This document shows positions 35,595 to 44,835 of a stretch of DNA of 64,000 nt, piece by piece (within the stretch, counting starts at the first letter, position 1; every line of letters begins with the position of its first letter). The stretch comes from Rhodocytophaga aerolata. Lineage in GTDB: Bacteria > Bacteroidota > Bacteroidia > Cytophagales > 172606-1. The translations under genes and the position numbers were made by a program. Below the pieces are notes generated by a model. The model had not been told where the DNA came from, did not search any database, and saw nothing but the letters and a program-made list of their open reading frames with translations. Location: contig NZ_JAUKPO010000001.1 of NCBI RefSeq assembly GCF_030503435.1, forward strand, positions 372,001 through 436,000. The letters run 5' to 3'.

Positions 35595-36161
35595 TTACTT
35601 CCGGATAAAGGTGATTTGCCCGTTGAGTTCGAGGCGAAAAATGGTTGGCAGTAGTTTTTTTGTAGTAGCCGGCCGGTTAGGTACTTGCACTATATAATCT
35701 ACTCCTTCCTGAATAGATGCATCCACGTCTGCCAACGCAAATGGCTTGGCTTGCTTAGCTACATTGGCTGAGGTATACACAACTCCCCGGCCAACTTTCC
35801 GGATAAGTTTCTGGCAAAATTCATCTTTCACCAGTTGAATAGCAATGCTTCCATCGGCAGCTAATATTCCCGGAGCTACATTTTTGCCTTTCGCATACAC
35901 AACGGTTAAGGGTTTTTCTGCAAACTCTACTATATCCCAGGCAATATCCGGCACTTTCTGCACATAGTCGTGTAGTTGCCCGATTTCAGCTATCAACACA
36001 GTAAATGGCTGCGGTGGGTTCCGATTTTTTAGCTGATGAATCCTAGTTACGGCTTCTTCATTCCGTACATCGCACCCTATACTCCAGACAGTATCTGTTG
36101 GGTAAAGAAGTAGTTTGCCGGCTCTTAGCGCATCGGTTGCTTGTTGCAGAACATCCATCAT
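35595..36161 (-). CDS. tsaC: L-threonylcarbamoyladenylate synthase (Sua5/YrdC family)
   Basis: The ATG at 36161 begins the domain; the frame opens earlier at 36218. The 188-residue protein has the YrdC fold: ALRAGKLLLYPTDTVWSIGCDV near the start, IHQLKNRNPPQPFTVLI in the ATP site, and VVYTSANVAKQAKPFA with the SxN motif. It makes threonylcarbamoyl-AMP for the t6A37 modification of tRNA. It lacks the C-terminal Sua5 domain. It lies 93 bases ahead of cca, and an exact -7 element lies upstream. Confidence 0.9.
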   Translation of the reverse strand: MMDVLQQATDALRAGKLLLYPTDTVWSIGCDVRNEEAVTRIHQLKNRNPPQPFTVLIAEIGQLHDYVQKVPDIAWDIVEFAEKPLTVVYAKGKNVAPGILAADGSIAIQLVKDEFCQKLIRKVGRGVVYTSANVAKQAKPFALADVDASIQEGVDYIVQVPNRPATTKKLLPTIFRLELNGQITFIRK

Positions 36162-36219
36162 GAATAAGATTATAATTGACCCCGCCTGACAGTAGTAATC
36201 CTTTGCTGTCCTCCGCATA

Positions 36220-36227
36220 CAAATATA
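36220..36227 (-). promoter_or_regulatory. -7 element before the tsaC-type gene
   Basis: On the minus strand TATATTTG is an exact TAnnTTTG match, 58 bases before the ATG. The expected -33 position has no TTTG. Confidence 0.4.
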
Positions 36228-36328
36228 ACGCGTAAATGGATGTTATGTTAATACCTGGTGGTATCAGATACATTCAGGGGAGCTATTTCGTAAAATTTGA
36301 TTTTAGTAGCTTAACATCCCTACTGGCT

Positions 36329-37156
36329 TTATTCATATTCATAAGAGGCTGTTTGAGGCTCAACTTGTGGTGACGTTTCTATTCGAACTGTTTTTTGAGC
36401 CGGATATCCTTTTTCGTTATAGCTATAAGTACTAGAATTTACAAAACTAATGGTAGTGCCATCCGCTGCAAGTGTCGTCTGTTTGCCCGGGTTGTTTACA
36501 TAGAAGGTGATACCTGGTAAGTAGGGAAAAACAATAGCCAGGTTATCTACACTTTTTTTGTCATCATACCCTTCATATCTGGTGATAGAAGATAAAGTAA
36601 ACGTTGTCTGGTTGGGGAGTTTATTAAATAGTTTTTGCTCAGTCAGGTTGCCCCGGGCATCATACGCATAGACATGTTTAAACTGGTTTGCCTCTCCTTC
36701 AAACAGGTCGTGTACTTGTGATAAACTTTCAGTTAAGCGGCCGTTGCTATTATAGATATATGTATGTGTAAGTCTTAACCTGTTACTGTTGTCGTATTCC
36801 TCCATTTTCTTCAGCACCGTGCCTTCGTAATAATATTTATTAAAAAATCCGCTGTCAAAAACAATCTTATCCAGGTACCCGGCTGCATCGTACGTAAAAT
36901 TTGCTGTTGTCCGTTTAATTTCCTGGACATCATTGTTCATATATAACCACTGCGAAATATAGCTGGCAATTTTTCCATCAGGCAGGTAGGTATACTGCTG
37001 AAAATCAGTTGCACGCCACGTAATCTTCTTTATTCTGGATGGGGCATCAGCAGGCTGAGGCGTAGTATCCCGGGTGCAGGAAAAAAGAAGGCCAGGCAGC
37101 ACTACCCAGCAGGCAGCCTTAAATAATTTAAGATAAAAGGGTGTGGAATTTTTCAC
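36329..37156 (-). CDS. Lipoprotein with RHS-like YD repeats
   Basis: The 275-residue lipoprotein has a signal ending GLLFSC (Cys27 acylated). The rest has weak YD/RHS-like repeats: NFTYDAAGYLDKI, TYIYNSNGRLTE, YAYDARGNLTE and YSYNEKGYPAQK. Such short RHS-like lipoproteins are common in Bacteroidota and of unknown function. It has no polymorphic-toxin C-terminus, so a toxin role is not supported. Divergent from mscL. Confidence 0.8.
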   Translation of the reverse strand: MKNSTPFYLKLFKAACWVVLPGLLFSCTRDTTPQPADAPSRIKKITWRATDFQQYTYLPDGKIASYISQWLYMNNDVQEIKRTTANFTYDAAGYLDKIVFDSGFFNKYYYEGTVLKKMEEYDNSNRLRLTHTYIYNSNGRLTESLSQVHDLFEGEANQFKHVYAYDARGNLTEQKLFNKLPNQTTFTLSSITRYEGYDDKKSVDNLAIVFPYLPGITFYVNNPGKQTTLAADGTTISFVNSSTYSYNEKGYPAQKTVRIETSPQVEPQTASYEYE

Positions 37157-37363
37157 AGTATTAAGGTGGAGTTGTTTACTTTAATGAATGACCCAATTTT
37201 TTCATTTCTGGTTGCACACACCATAAAAATTAACCAATCAGCTACATATGATGAAATAATTAAGCCGTAACACCTATAAAAAAATAATTTTCCCGGTCTG
37301 CATTTTACCAAAGCAAATTAAATGATATATTCCTGTAAATTTTAACCCTAAACAAAACATCCC

Positions 37364-37828
37364 ATGCTAAAAGAATTCAAAGAATTTGCCATGCGAGGCA
37401 ATGTTATTGATCTGGCGGTAGGCGTAATTATCGGCGCCGCCTTTGGTCAAATTGTCAACTCAATTGTTAAAGACTTAATTATGCCTTTAGTAGGTATTGC
37501 CGGTTCCGTTGATTTTACGAATAAATATCTTCCTTTATCAGATAAAGTACGCGAGGCTATGCAATTACCGGATGGAAGTGTGTTAGGATTGGAAAAAGCC
37601 CGGGAGCTAGGACCTGTGTTTGCTTATGGTAACTTTATTACGGTACTTATTAATTTTATCATACTTGCGTTTATTATCTTTTTATTGGTGAAAGCTATGA
37701 ACAATTTGATGCGCAAGAAAGTAGAAGCCCCTGCTGTTCCACCGGCTCCAACTAAAGAAGAAGTATTGCTTACTGAAATGCGGGATGCCCTGAAAGTAAT
37801 CGCCAACAGACCAACAACTACCTTATAG
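37364..37828 (+). CDS. mscL: Large-conductance mechanosensitive channel
   Basis: The 154-residue protein is MscL, which releases solutes under osmotic downshock. The N-terminus [27 protein letters not shown] is the conserved gating helix, followed by a second helix ([23 protein letters not shown]) and the C-terminal helix bundle with [18 protein letters not shown]. Length is typical. A hairpin follows. Confidence 0.96.
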   Translation: MLKEFKEFAMRGNVIDLAVGVIIGAAFGQIVNSIVKDLIMPLVGIAGSVDFTNKYLPLSDKVREAMQLPDGSVLGLEKARELGPVFAYGNFITVLINFIILAFIIFLLVKAMNNLMRKKVEAPAVPPAPTKEEVLLTEMRDALKVIANRPTTTL

Positions 37829-37853
37829 TTAGCTTGTAAAGTTATATATAGTC

Positions 37854-37884
37854 ATACAGCCGGCCTATAAAAAGCCGGCTGTAT
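37854..37884. terminator. Hairpin between mscL and the Pro/Asp-repeat lipoprotein gene
   Basis: ATACAGCCGGC (37854-37864) and GCCGGCTGTAT (37874-37884) form an 11-base stem with a 9-base loop. The T-tract is weak, but the convergent setting suggests termination for both genes. Confidence 0.6.
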
Positions 37885-37933
37885 AGTTCTACCTCCAGTA
37901 ACAGATAGATGCATTTTCTACCGGATACTGAAC

Positions 37934-38647
37934 TTACCAGGTGTTTTTCTGGAAGTACGATCCATTGGCATCATTGCGGTTAAATTTCACCAGCATATAC
38001 TCTTTACCATTCATTTGCACCATTTCGTAATAGTACGTTTTTACTTCTAACTCTTCCGGACGGGAGTCGCGGCTGAAATTAGAACTCGGGGCACAAGAGT
38101 AGAAGCCTCTGGCTTTGCCACTAGCAGGTGTAAATGTGAACGAACCATCCGCTTCATTAAACTCCACAGTACCTTTTTTGTACGTATACGCTTCTGTTTT
38201 GCAATTATACATGCGTTGTGTCATAATGAAGTATTGTTCACATTCGCCGTTATCCTTAAACACAAATACATTAGACTGTTCTGAGGCGTTACCGGCATAT
38301 GATCCATCGTAGTTCCAGAACTCAGTCAGAGAAAACGTACCTTGTGTCCAGTTGCCTACCATACCACCGGGTACACTCCCATTGCCTGGGATAGGATTGT
38401 CGTTAGGGTCTTCTGTTGGTTCGTCTGTGGGCTCCTCGGCTGGCTCATCATCCGGATTGTCCGATGGCTCGTCGGTGGGCTCATCTGTTGGATCTTCCGT
38501 TGGGTCATCGCTGGGAGTGTCTGTTGTATCGGAAGGCACTTCATGGATAGGGCCCTCCGGATCTGGTATTACGATATCTTCCGTACAAGCGGATACTAGG
38601 GTAAGAAATGTAAAAAGGGTAAGAACAAATAAAATATATTTTTTCAT
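37934..38647 (-). CDS. Lipoprotein with an acidic Pro-rich repeat linker
   Basis: The ATG at 38647 is preferred over a TTG at 38659; it gives a lipoprotein signal ending LTLVSAC (Cys21). Residues of about 40-90 are a tandem P-[ST]-[DE]-[DE]-P-type repeat coded by a 12-base-period DNA repeat. This looks like a flexible stalk holding the C-terminal globular domain (about 140 residues) away from the membrane. That domain has strands such as NWTQGTFSLTEFWNYDGSYAGN and EYMLVKFNRND and resembles lipocalin-like domains of Bacteroidota, but I do not assign it. Function unknown. Confidence 0.8.
   Translation of the reverse strand: MKKYILFVLTLFTFLTLVSACTEDIVIPDPEGPIHEVPSDTTDTPSDDPTEDPTDEPTDEPSDNPDDEPAEEPTDEPTEDPNDNPIPGNGSVPGGMVGNWTQGTFSLTEFWNYDGSYAGNASEQSNVFVFKDNGECEQYFIMTQRMYNCKTEAYTYKKGTVEFNEADGSFTFTPASGKARGFYSCAPSSNFSRDSRPEELEVKTYYYEMVQMNGKEYMLVKFNRNDANGSYFQKNTW
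38398..38538. repeat. 12-base-period coding repeat (acidic Pro linker)
   Basis: Imperfect 12-base units coding for P-T/S-D/E-E/D-P on the minus strand, inside the lipoprotein gene at 37934-38647. In-frame slippage would change the linker length. Confidence 0.7.
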
Positions 38648-39152
38648 GATTGTTTTCAAAAATTAGTGGATTGTTTTCATTTTATTAAGCTAACCGACTA
38701 CTTCCAGGAAAATCCGGCAACCTCAGGCCCTTTCAAATTTTGGTGCGGTGTTCCAAACTTCTCATCGTTAACATGCCCTTTATGAGAATTTGTATAGGCA
38801 GTAAACCATGGCAGCTAAATTTTTTTACAATAGCATATCGGTTGCTTCACAAAGGAAAAGTATACTGTTACCTGCATCGCCTGGCAAACGAAGGTGAATG
38901 TGTTTCCGTAAAGGTGAATATGCAAGGCAAAGCATACGTACTTCTGCAACTTCATGTGCGTGGCAAGTTGCAGGTAAGCAGCAATAGATAGAAAAAGTTT
39001 AACCCGATATAGGTAGAACGGCTTTTGCAGAAAAAATCCGGACGAGAAGGGTATGGAGCTACAACTAAGCTATTGTTCCAACAACGGAAGATGGTGTTGA
39101 GAATAGCTTTACGGAAAAGGTATCATACAAGCTCAGCCATGCATGACTGCTT
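38648..39152. other. Intergenic stretch of 505 bases without convincing gene
   Basis: An 83-codon open frame on the plus strand (38740-38991) has no recognisable features and is not called. No strong hairpin or tRNA-like fold was seen. It may hold regulatory or decayed sequence. Confidence 0.4.
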
Positions 39153-39326
39153 CTACTTTTCTTCTTTAATAAGCGTTTGTACTTGCTTAGCCATTTCAGG
39201 CGTAACCTCTACTCCATGCACTTTTTTGGCATGGTCGGCGGCCTGCTGCAAAACTTCGGCATCAGTATTTCCATGGATTACCTGGTTGCAATCAAACCCA
39301 GCATCACGGCATTTGAGCGTTTTCAT
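39153..39326 (-). CDS. DUF1059 family small protein
   Basis: This 57-codon gene is easily missed. It starts with ATG at 39324-39326 and stops with TAG at 39153-39155. It begins MKTLKCRDAGFDCNQVIHG and ends EMAKQVQTLIKEEK, the usual DUF1059 pattern, with two conserved Cys (residues 6 and 13) and two His. The family is a small, possibly metal-binding protein of unknown function. A plus-strand frame across the same DNA (39025-39375) is its shadow. Confidence 0.85.
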   Translation of the reverse strand: MKTLKCRDAGFDCNQVIHGNTDAEVLQQAADHAKKVHGVEVTPEMAKQVQTLIKEEK

Positions 39327-39660
39327 AAAAAGTGCGATTGAAAATGAACGGGTATGTAAAAGTAAATATACCTAACTCCGTAAATAGCTCTGCTACAGCT
39401 ATATGAAAGTATATGTATTAAAAATAGCAGGTAATACTTTATTTGTCAATACCTGTTTTTAGGTATTTTGTTTATCGGCCGAGCAGCCTGTCTGAACAGA
39501 AACACTGGGTAACAAAATAAAACCTGTCAGGTAGCAAGAACCCGACAGGTTTTATAACAGAACCGGGGCAGCACCCAGACTTTTCACTCAACTATGTGTT
39601 AGCAAATGCTTACTGCCTTGGCAGCAGGTGAGCTTAAGCAACTAAGGCATATACAAAGCA
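39327..39660. other. Intergenic stretch of 334 bases
   Basis: It contains the terminator at 39519-39553 and a weaker 7-base hairpin at 39448-39467. No gene is seen. Confidence 0.5.
39519..39553 (-). terminator. Probable terminator after nhaD
   Basis: AAAACCTGTC (39519-39528) pairs exactly with GACAGGTTTT (39544-39553). On the minus strand it is followed by a TTTTATTTTG tract, about 108 bases past the nhaD stop. Confidence 0.7.
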
Positions 39661-40932
39661 TTAATTAAACAAACTGTACATACCCAGGTACACTACTACG
39701 CCGGCAAAATAACCCAGCAAGGCCAAAAAGCTGATGCGTTTAATATACCACATAAAATCTATCTTTTCCATGCCCATAACGGCTACCCCGGCAGCGGAGC
39801 CAATAATCAGTACACTTCCCCCGGTACCAGCACAGTAAGCCAGAAATTCCCACAGTTTGGCATCCGTCGGAAAGGTATTCAGGTCATACATTCCCATGGT
39901 AGCAGCCACCAGGGGCACATTATCTATAACGGCAGATGCCAGCCCGATGGTTACCACAATAATATCTAAGTTTCCAATAACATCGGTCATCCAGGTGGCC
40001 AGGTCGGTTAACAAGTGGGTAGCTTCCAACGCGCCAATAGCAATTAATATTCCCAGGAAAAACAATACACTAGACGTATCAATCTTGGAAAGGGCATGTG
40101 CAGGCGTATAGGGGTGCTTTTCTTCGTCATCCTTATCACTGTTTACCAGTTCAGATACAATCCAGACTACGCCTAGCGCCAAGAGCATACCCATATAAGG
40201 TGGCAAATGAGTAACCGTTTTAAATATAGGCACAAACACCAGCCCGCCTACCCCTACACAAAGCATTAGTGTGCTTTTTTCGTGTGTATCTACTTCTAGC
40301 TCCATTTCTTCGCCTTTAATATCTCCCTTCATTCTGAACGATAGAAAGATCAGGGGTACCAGTAAGCAGGCCAGGCTAGGAAGAATTAAACTGATAATCA
40401 CATTCATCGCAGTAATCTGGCCGCCAATCCAGAGCATGGTAGTGGTTACATCTCCCAGAGGCGACCAGGCACCACCCGCATTGGCGGCAATAATTACTAC
40501 ACCGGCATAAAACTTCCGCTGTTCCTGATCGCTGATCAGTTTTCTGAGCAAGGATACCATTACAATAGACGTAGTCAGGTTATCTAAGATGGCTGACAGG
40601 AAAAAGGTAATAATAGATAATACCCATAACAAGGTGCGGCTGTTCCGGGTAGTAATTCTATCGGTAATTACTTTAAATCCATGGTGTGCATCTACCAGCT
40701 CTACAATAGTCATAGCCCCTAATAGAAAGAACAAAATTTCAGATACTGCTCCCAGATGATGGGATAATTCTTCGACAATACTCTCAGCTTCATGGCTGGT
40801 AAACAGCACATACACTGTCCAGCACAACACACCTGTTACAAGGGCAGAGGCTGTTTTGTTAATTTTGATAGGGTGCTCAAAGGCAATAGCTAAATACCCG
40901 ATTACGAATATTCCAATGATTAATCCGAACAT
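39661..40932 (-). CDS. nhaD: Na+/H+ antiporter NhaD
   Basis: The 423-residue protein has about twelve helices and the NhaD/ion-transporter pattern: FLLGAMTIVELVDAHHGF early, ILDNLTTSIVMVSLLRKL, ANAGGAWSPLGDVTTTMLW, and later SAVIDNVPLVAATMGMY and GTGGSVLIIGSAAG. It exports Na+ in exchange for protons, giving salt and alkali tolerance. Monocistronic on the minus strand with its own terminator. Confidence 0.93.
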   Translation of the reverse strand: MFGLIIGIFVIGYLAIAFEHPIKINKTASALVTGVLCWTVYVLFTSHEAESIVEELSHHLGAVSEILFFLLGAMTIVELVDAHHGFKVITDRITTRNSRTLLWVLSIITFFLSAILDNLTTSIVMVSLLRKLISDQEQRKFYAGVVIIAANAGGAWSPLGDVTTTMLWIGGQITAMNVIISLILPSLACLLVPLIFLSFRMKGDIKGEEMELEVDTHEKSTLMLCVGVGGLVFVPIFKTVTHLPPYMGMLLALGVVWIVSELVNSDKDDEEKHPYTPAHALSKIDTSSVLFFLGILIAIGALEATHLLTDLATWMTDVIGNLDIIVVTIGLASAVIDNVPLVAATMGMYDLNTFPTDAKLWEFLAYCAGTGGSVLIIGSAAGVAVMGMEKIDFMWYIKRISFLALLGYFAGVVVYLGMYSLFN

Positions 40933-41048
40933 GTTTAAAAGGTTAAGTAAAGTTGGTTTAAGTGTGTATAATTAAATAAATGTGGTACGGCATAATGTAC
41001 CTCCAACTCATCTGACTAAAACACCGGGAGTTGGAGGCAGTATACAAA

Positions 41049-44006
41049 TCAGGCAGCCTGCCTGCTGACTTTTCGCTTGGAGAAATCCAATACTACTGGC
41101 GCTGCAATAAAAATAGAAGAATATGTACCCAGGATAATACCTATAACTAAGGCAAAGGAAAAGCCTCTGAGCACCTCTCCCCCAAACAAAAACAAGATCA
41201 GCACCACAAGTAAGGTAACAAAAGAAGTCATAACGGTGCGGCTAAGCGTCTGTCCGATAGAGCGGTTAAGAATACTCTCTAAACTCTCTTTCGTAGAGGC
41301 CATCCCGGTAAACTCCCGTATCCGGTCGAATACGACTACCGTATCGTTAATGGAATAGCCAATTACGGTAAGCATGGCGGCAATGAATACCTGGTCTATT
41401 TCGTAGGAAACCCCAAACAACCGTACCAGAGCAAAGGCAGATAATACCGCCAGCACATCGTGAAACAAGGCTACCACGGCTCCCAGACTGTATTGCCACT
41501 TCCGGAACCGGACTAAAATGTATAGGAAAATGACCACCAGAGAAAGCAAAATAGATGTGCGGGAACTATCCTGAATATCGTCGGCCATGGTAGCTCCAAC
41601 TTTGGAAGAACTAATATCCGTACTGAATTTATACCCTGCTAGCCCGGTCAAAAGTGCATCTTCCACCTTCTTATCTGCTTCCGCCGACTCATCATCGATT
41701 AAATAGCTGGTAGTTATTTTAAGCTGGCTGTCGCCATTGTAGGTTTTAACCTCCGGAGCTATATTTCCAAAATTATCGGTCAGGGCAGACCTTACTTCGG
41801 GTGCCGACACGGCCTGCTCAAAATTTACTACATACATCCGGCCACCTTTAAAATCAACACCTAAATTCAGCCCCATAGTCGCCATAGCAATAATGCCAGC
41901 CAGAATAAACACACCGGAAAGTATATAGGCCTTGTTCCTGAATCCGATAAAATCGTAGGTAACATCTTTGAAGAGATTTCTGGAAATAACCGTATACATA
42001 GAAAGGCCTTTGGTATCGGGTCTTCGGGCCGTCCATTCTATAATAAGTCTGGTAATAAAAACAGCTGTAAAAAGGGAACACACAATACCAATCATTAAGG
42101 TAACGGCAAATCCTTTAACCCCCCCAGAACCAAACGTATACAAGATTACCCCGGTTAAAAAGGTAGTGGCATTGGAATCCAGAATAGAACTATAGGCTTT
42201 ATCGTACCCAAAACTGATGGCTTGCAAAGGCGGCCTGCCCAGGCGAAGTTCTTCTTTAATACGTTCAAAAATAAGCACGTTGGCATCCACTGCCATACCC
42301 ATGGTAAGCACAATACCGGCAATACCTGGCAGGGTAAGCGCTGCACTGAACTGGGCAAGTATGCCTATAATAAAGAAGATATTGAAAAGCAACGCCACGT
42401 TGGCGATCATTCCGCCAGCTCCATAATACAATACCATGAAAATAACCACCATGCCCAAACCGGCTGCCATAGACACCAGGCCCTGTGTAATAGATTCTTT
42501 GCCCAGCGAGGGACCAACCACGGCTTCTTCTACTATGCGGGTAGGGGCTTCCAGCTTACCGGCTTTCAGGATGTTGGCTAAGTCTTTGGCTTCTTCAATG
42601 GTAAAGTTGCCAGAAATAGAAGAGCTGCCATTGGGAATTTCGCCCTGTACGTTGGGGGCAGAATACACATAGTCATCCAGAACAATGGCTATTTGCCGTC
42701 CTACATTATTCGCTGTGAGGTTTTTCCATTTCCGGGCGCCTACCGAATTCATCTGCATGATTACTTCTGGCTGCCCGGTCTGGCTATAGTCCTGGCGGGC
42801 ATCTATAATCACATCACCTGCCAGAGCCACTTTATTATCCCGGCTTTTTTTAATCGCATGCAAAGCGATAAATTGTTCTCCCTCGGTAGTACCTCCCACA
42901 GGTTTAACCTCCCACACAAAACGGACATTGGAAGGGAACATATCTTTCACTGCCGGGCGGCTCAAGAGTTCATTAACTGCTGCTGTATCGCGTATATTGG
43001 TGCCTAAACCTCCCATCATGGGAACAAAATACTTGGCCAGGCCACGGGTCTGGTTTTGCAGATTGGCCAGTGAATCGGCTCTGGTGGAATCTCCGGCTGC
43101 GGTTCTGCCGGCTAACTGCTGCTCCAGGCTGGTAGCCGTATCGCCTGCCGCTGATAAGGTAGTGCTGTCAGTAACAACCGGAACCCTATTCTGTGTATTG
43201 GCAGCAATGGGCGCAGGTTCTGTACTGATCAGGTATTCGTCCAGCCGTTGCAGATATGGATTTAACTCCTGCATCTGCCATACTTCGGCAAACTCTAATT
43301 TAGCTGCACCGGTTAATAGTTTCCGTACCCGTTCCGGATTGGCAATACCAGGGAGTTCCACCTGAATGCGCCCGGTACCTGGCAGCTGCTGAATGGTAGG
43401 ATTAGATACCCCGAATTTATCAATACGGGTGTTTAGAATTTCGAATGAACGGTCAATGGCATCGTCTACCTCCGCTTTAATTACGTTCACTACCTGATCG
43501 TTTGTAGACTCATAACTGATTTTACCTTTGTTGGCAGCCGTTGAAAAAATCCGGCTGAGCCTTCCATTGGGCGCTGCCTGCTGGTAAGCCTGGTAAAACA
43601 AATCAACGTACGACTCCTGGCTTGTTTTCTGTAACTGATTTGCTTGTTGAATAGCCTGCAGAAACGCCGGATCAGTGCTATTGCCCGACATAGCTTTTAA
43701 TATTTCTACCGGAGAAACTTCCAGGGTTACGTGCATACCGCCCTGTAAATCCAGGCCTAAGTTCAGCTCTTTTTCTGTAACCTCTTTGTAGGTATAACTG
43801 GTAAAGCCAAGATCGTATACTGGTTTATTCCAGAGAGAATCCAGATACGCCTGTTTTTTACTAAAATCCACTTTGCCGGAAGCATCTGTGGCATACGCGG
43901 TGGCATCCTTCTGGATACCACGGGACACGAAGGTGAATGACAGAAAATAGATACACAAAACGGTAATAAGTGCTGTCAGGATAATAATGCCTGTTTTGTT
44001 ACGCAT
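41049..44006 (-). CDS. secDF: Fused protein translocase subunit SecDF
   Basis: The 985-residue inner-membrane protein joins SecD and SecF in one chain, as is usual in Bacteroidota. SecD part: first helix (ILTALITVLCIYFLSFTFVS), LGLDLQGGMHVTLEV, the periplasmic P1 domain with a long linker, and AGIVLTMGMAVDANVLIFERI at about residues 565-585. SecF part: LGVDFKGGRMYVV and TVIGYSINDTVVVFDRIRE with a last helix set. It uses the proton gradient to pull exported proteins out of SecYEG. All conserved segments are present and length is normal for the fusion. Confidence 0.95.
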   Translation of the reverse strand: MRNKTGIIILTALITVLCIYFLSFTFVSRGIQKDATAYATDASGKVDFSKKQAYLDSLWNKPVYDLGFTSYTYKEVTEKELNLGLDLQGGMHVTLEVSPVEILKAMSGNSTDPAFLQAIQQANQLQKTSQESYVDLFYQAYQQAAPNGRLSRIFSTAANKGKISYESTNDQVVNVIKAEVDDAIDRSFEILNTRIDKFGVSNPTIQQLPGTGRIQVELPGIANPERVRKLLTGAAKLEFAEVWQMQELNPYLQRLDEYLISTEPAPIAANTQNRVPVVTDSTTLSAAGDTATSLEQQLAGRTAAGDSTRADSLANLQNQTRGLAKYFVPMMGGLGTNIRDTAAVNELLSRPAVKDMFPSNVRFVWEVKPVGGTTEGEQFIALHAIKKSRDNKVALAGDVIIDARQDYSQTGQPEVIMQMNSVGARKWKNLTANNVGRQIAIVLDDYVYSAPNVQGEIPNGSSSISGNFTIEEAKDLANILKAGKLEAPTRIVEEAVVGPSLGKESITQGLVSMAAGLGMVVIFMVLYYGAGGMIANVALLFNIFFIIGILAQFSAALTLPGIAGIVLTMGMAVDANVLIFERIKEELRLGRPPLQAISFGYDKAYSSILDSNATTFLTGVILYTFGSGGVKGFAVTLMIGIVCSLFTAVFITRLIIEWTARRPDTKGLSMYTVISRNLFKDVTYDFIGFRNKAYILSGVFILAGIIAMATMGLNLGVDFKGGRMYVVNFEQAVSAPEVRSALTDNFGNIAPEVKTYNGDSQLKITTSYLIDDESAEADKKVEDALLTGLAGYKFSTDISSSKVGATMADDIQDSSRTSILLSLVVIFLYILVRFRKWQYSLGAVVALFHDVLAVLSAFALVRLFGVSYEIDQVFIAAMLTVIGYSINDTVVVFDRIREFTGMASTKESLESILNRSIGQTLSRTVMTSFVTLLVVLILFLFGGEVLRGFSFALVIGIILGTYSSIFIAAPVVLDFSKRKVSRQAA

Positions 44007-44208
44007 AGCGTTACTGGGTTAATGGGATTAACATTGTTGATGGGAATAATGGAGTACCACTAGTAGAAAGGCCCGATGGCCATTTTACGCAGCAACCCAC
44101 AGAATAAAAATTACATCATAAGGCTAGTACCTTAAAGAAATCGCCATTCCAGACTTTTTAAACCAGCCCGGAAGACAAATAAAGAATGTAATGAAAGGGG
44201 AATATTAC

Positions 44209-44565
44209 CTAAGGAGCGTTAATAGCTATGTGGTGACAAAAAATATTGTCTAAATAGGAAAGTGTAAAAGAAGGCGTTTTAAAAATGGCCGCCTTAAAAA
44301 GAAGAAGTACAGAAAAAGCAAATCCTAGAACAAACAGGAACTCTTGCGCCAAATTAAAATGAGCCGCCTGTACAAGCGCTTTATCGCTGGCTGGCAGCAA
44401 AACGGCCTGGTCTGGATCACTATGGGGCTGCGCTGCCGAAGAGGGCAAATTAATCTGATACTCAGCAGATGACATACTCCTAATGTTTGTGGAAGGCTTA
44501 CAAATGCCAGCCAGCACCACCAGGAATAATAAGATCAATTGTATAAAAGGTATCTGCTTCGCCAT
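44209..44565 (-). CDS. Unknown two-helix membrane protein
   Basis: I do not recognise this 118-residue protein. It has an N-terminal hydrophobic helix (IQLILLFLVVLAGI), a polar loop of about 55 residues, a second helix (EFLFVLGFAFSVLLLFKA) and a short tail with CHH. An exact -7 element lies 35 bases upstream. It is upstream of secDF by 202 bases on the same strand. A real gene is likely from the helices and promoter. Confidence 0.6.
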   Translation of the reverse strand: MAKQIPFIQLILLFLVVLAGICKPSTNIRSMSSAEYQINLPSSAAQPHSDPDQAVLLPASDKALVQAAHFNLAQEFLFVLGFAFSVLLLFKAAIFKTPSFTLSYLDNIFCHHIAINAP

Positions 44566-44600
44566 AAATGCTTGATCAGCAATGAATAGGAATTGGTTTG

Positions 44601-44608
44601 CAAAGGTA
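44601..44608 (-). promoter_or_regulatory. -7 element before the two-helix membrane protein gene
   Basis: On the minus strand TACCTTTG is an exact match to TAnnTTTG, 35 bases before the ATG; no clear -33. Confidence 0.45.
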
Positions 44609-44835
44609 GCAATAATAAGAGTAATATAAAATAGTTATTTTCGTTTTGCTGCACAGTGTTTCTACTGGTTTCTTTCATCCCAGCCTAATTTTCTATGGTT
44701 ATATTCTAGATACATAGGCCTAACTTACAGCAAGTCTAAAACAAGGCAGACAATTAGGGTAGTAAATACTGTTTTCAGATGTAACATAGTTATCTAAAGA
44801 TTCAACCAGAAATCTTGAACATCTTCCGTCCATGA

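Noticed and set aside
36329-37156. RHS-like repeats as a polymorphic toxin
   Set aside because: Only a short lipoprotein with few YD-like units; no toxin domain or immunity gene nearby.
38740-38991. 83-codon plus-strand frame
   Set aside because: No recognisable domain, signal or start context; composition like intergenic DNA.
39025-39375. 116-codon plus-strand frame
   Set aside because: Shadow of the DUF1059 gene on the minus strand, whose family pattern is clear.
39448-39467. 7-base hairpin AATACCT/AGGTATT
   Set aside because: Short stem, weak T-tract; the stronger hairpin at 39519-39553 explains termination better.
42222-42581. 119-codon plus-strand frame inside secDF
   Set aside because: Antisense to conserved secDF motifs; His-rich composition is a reverse-strand artefact.
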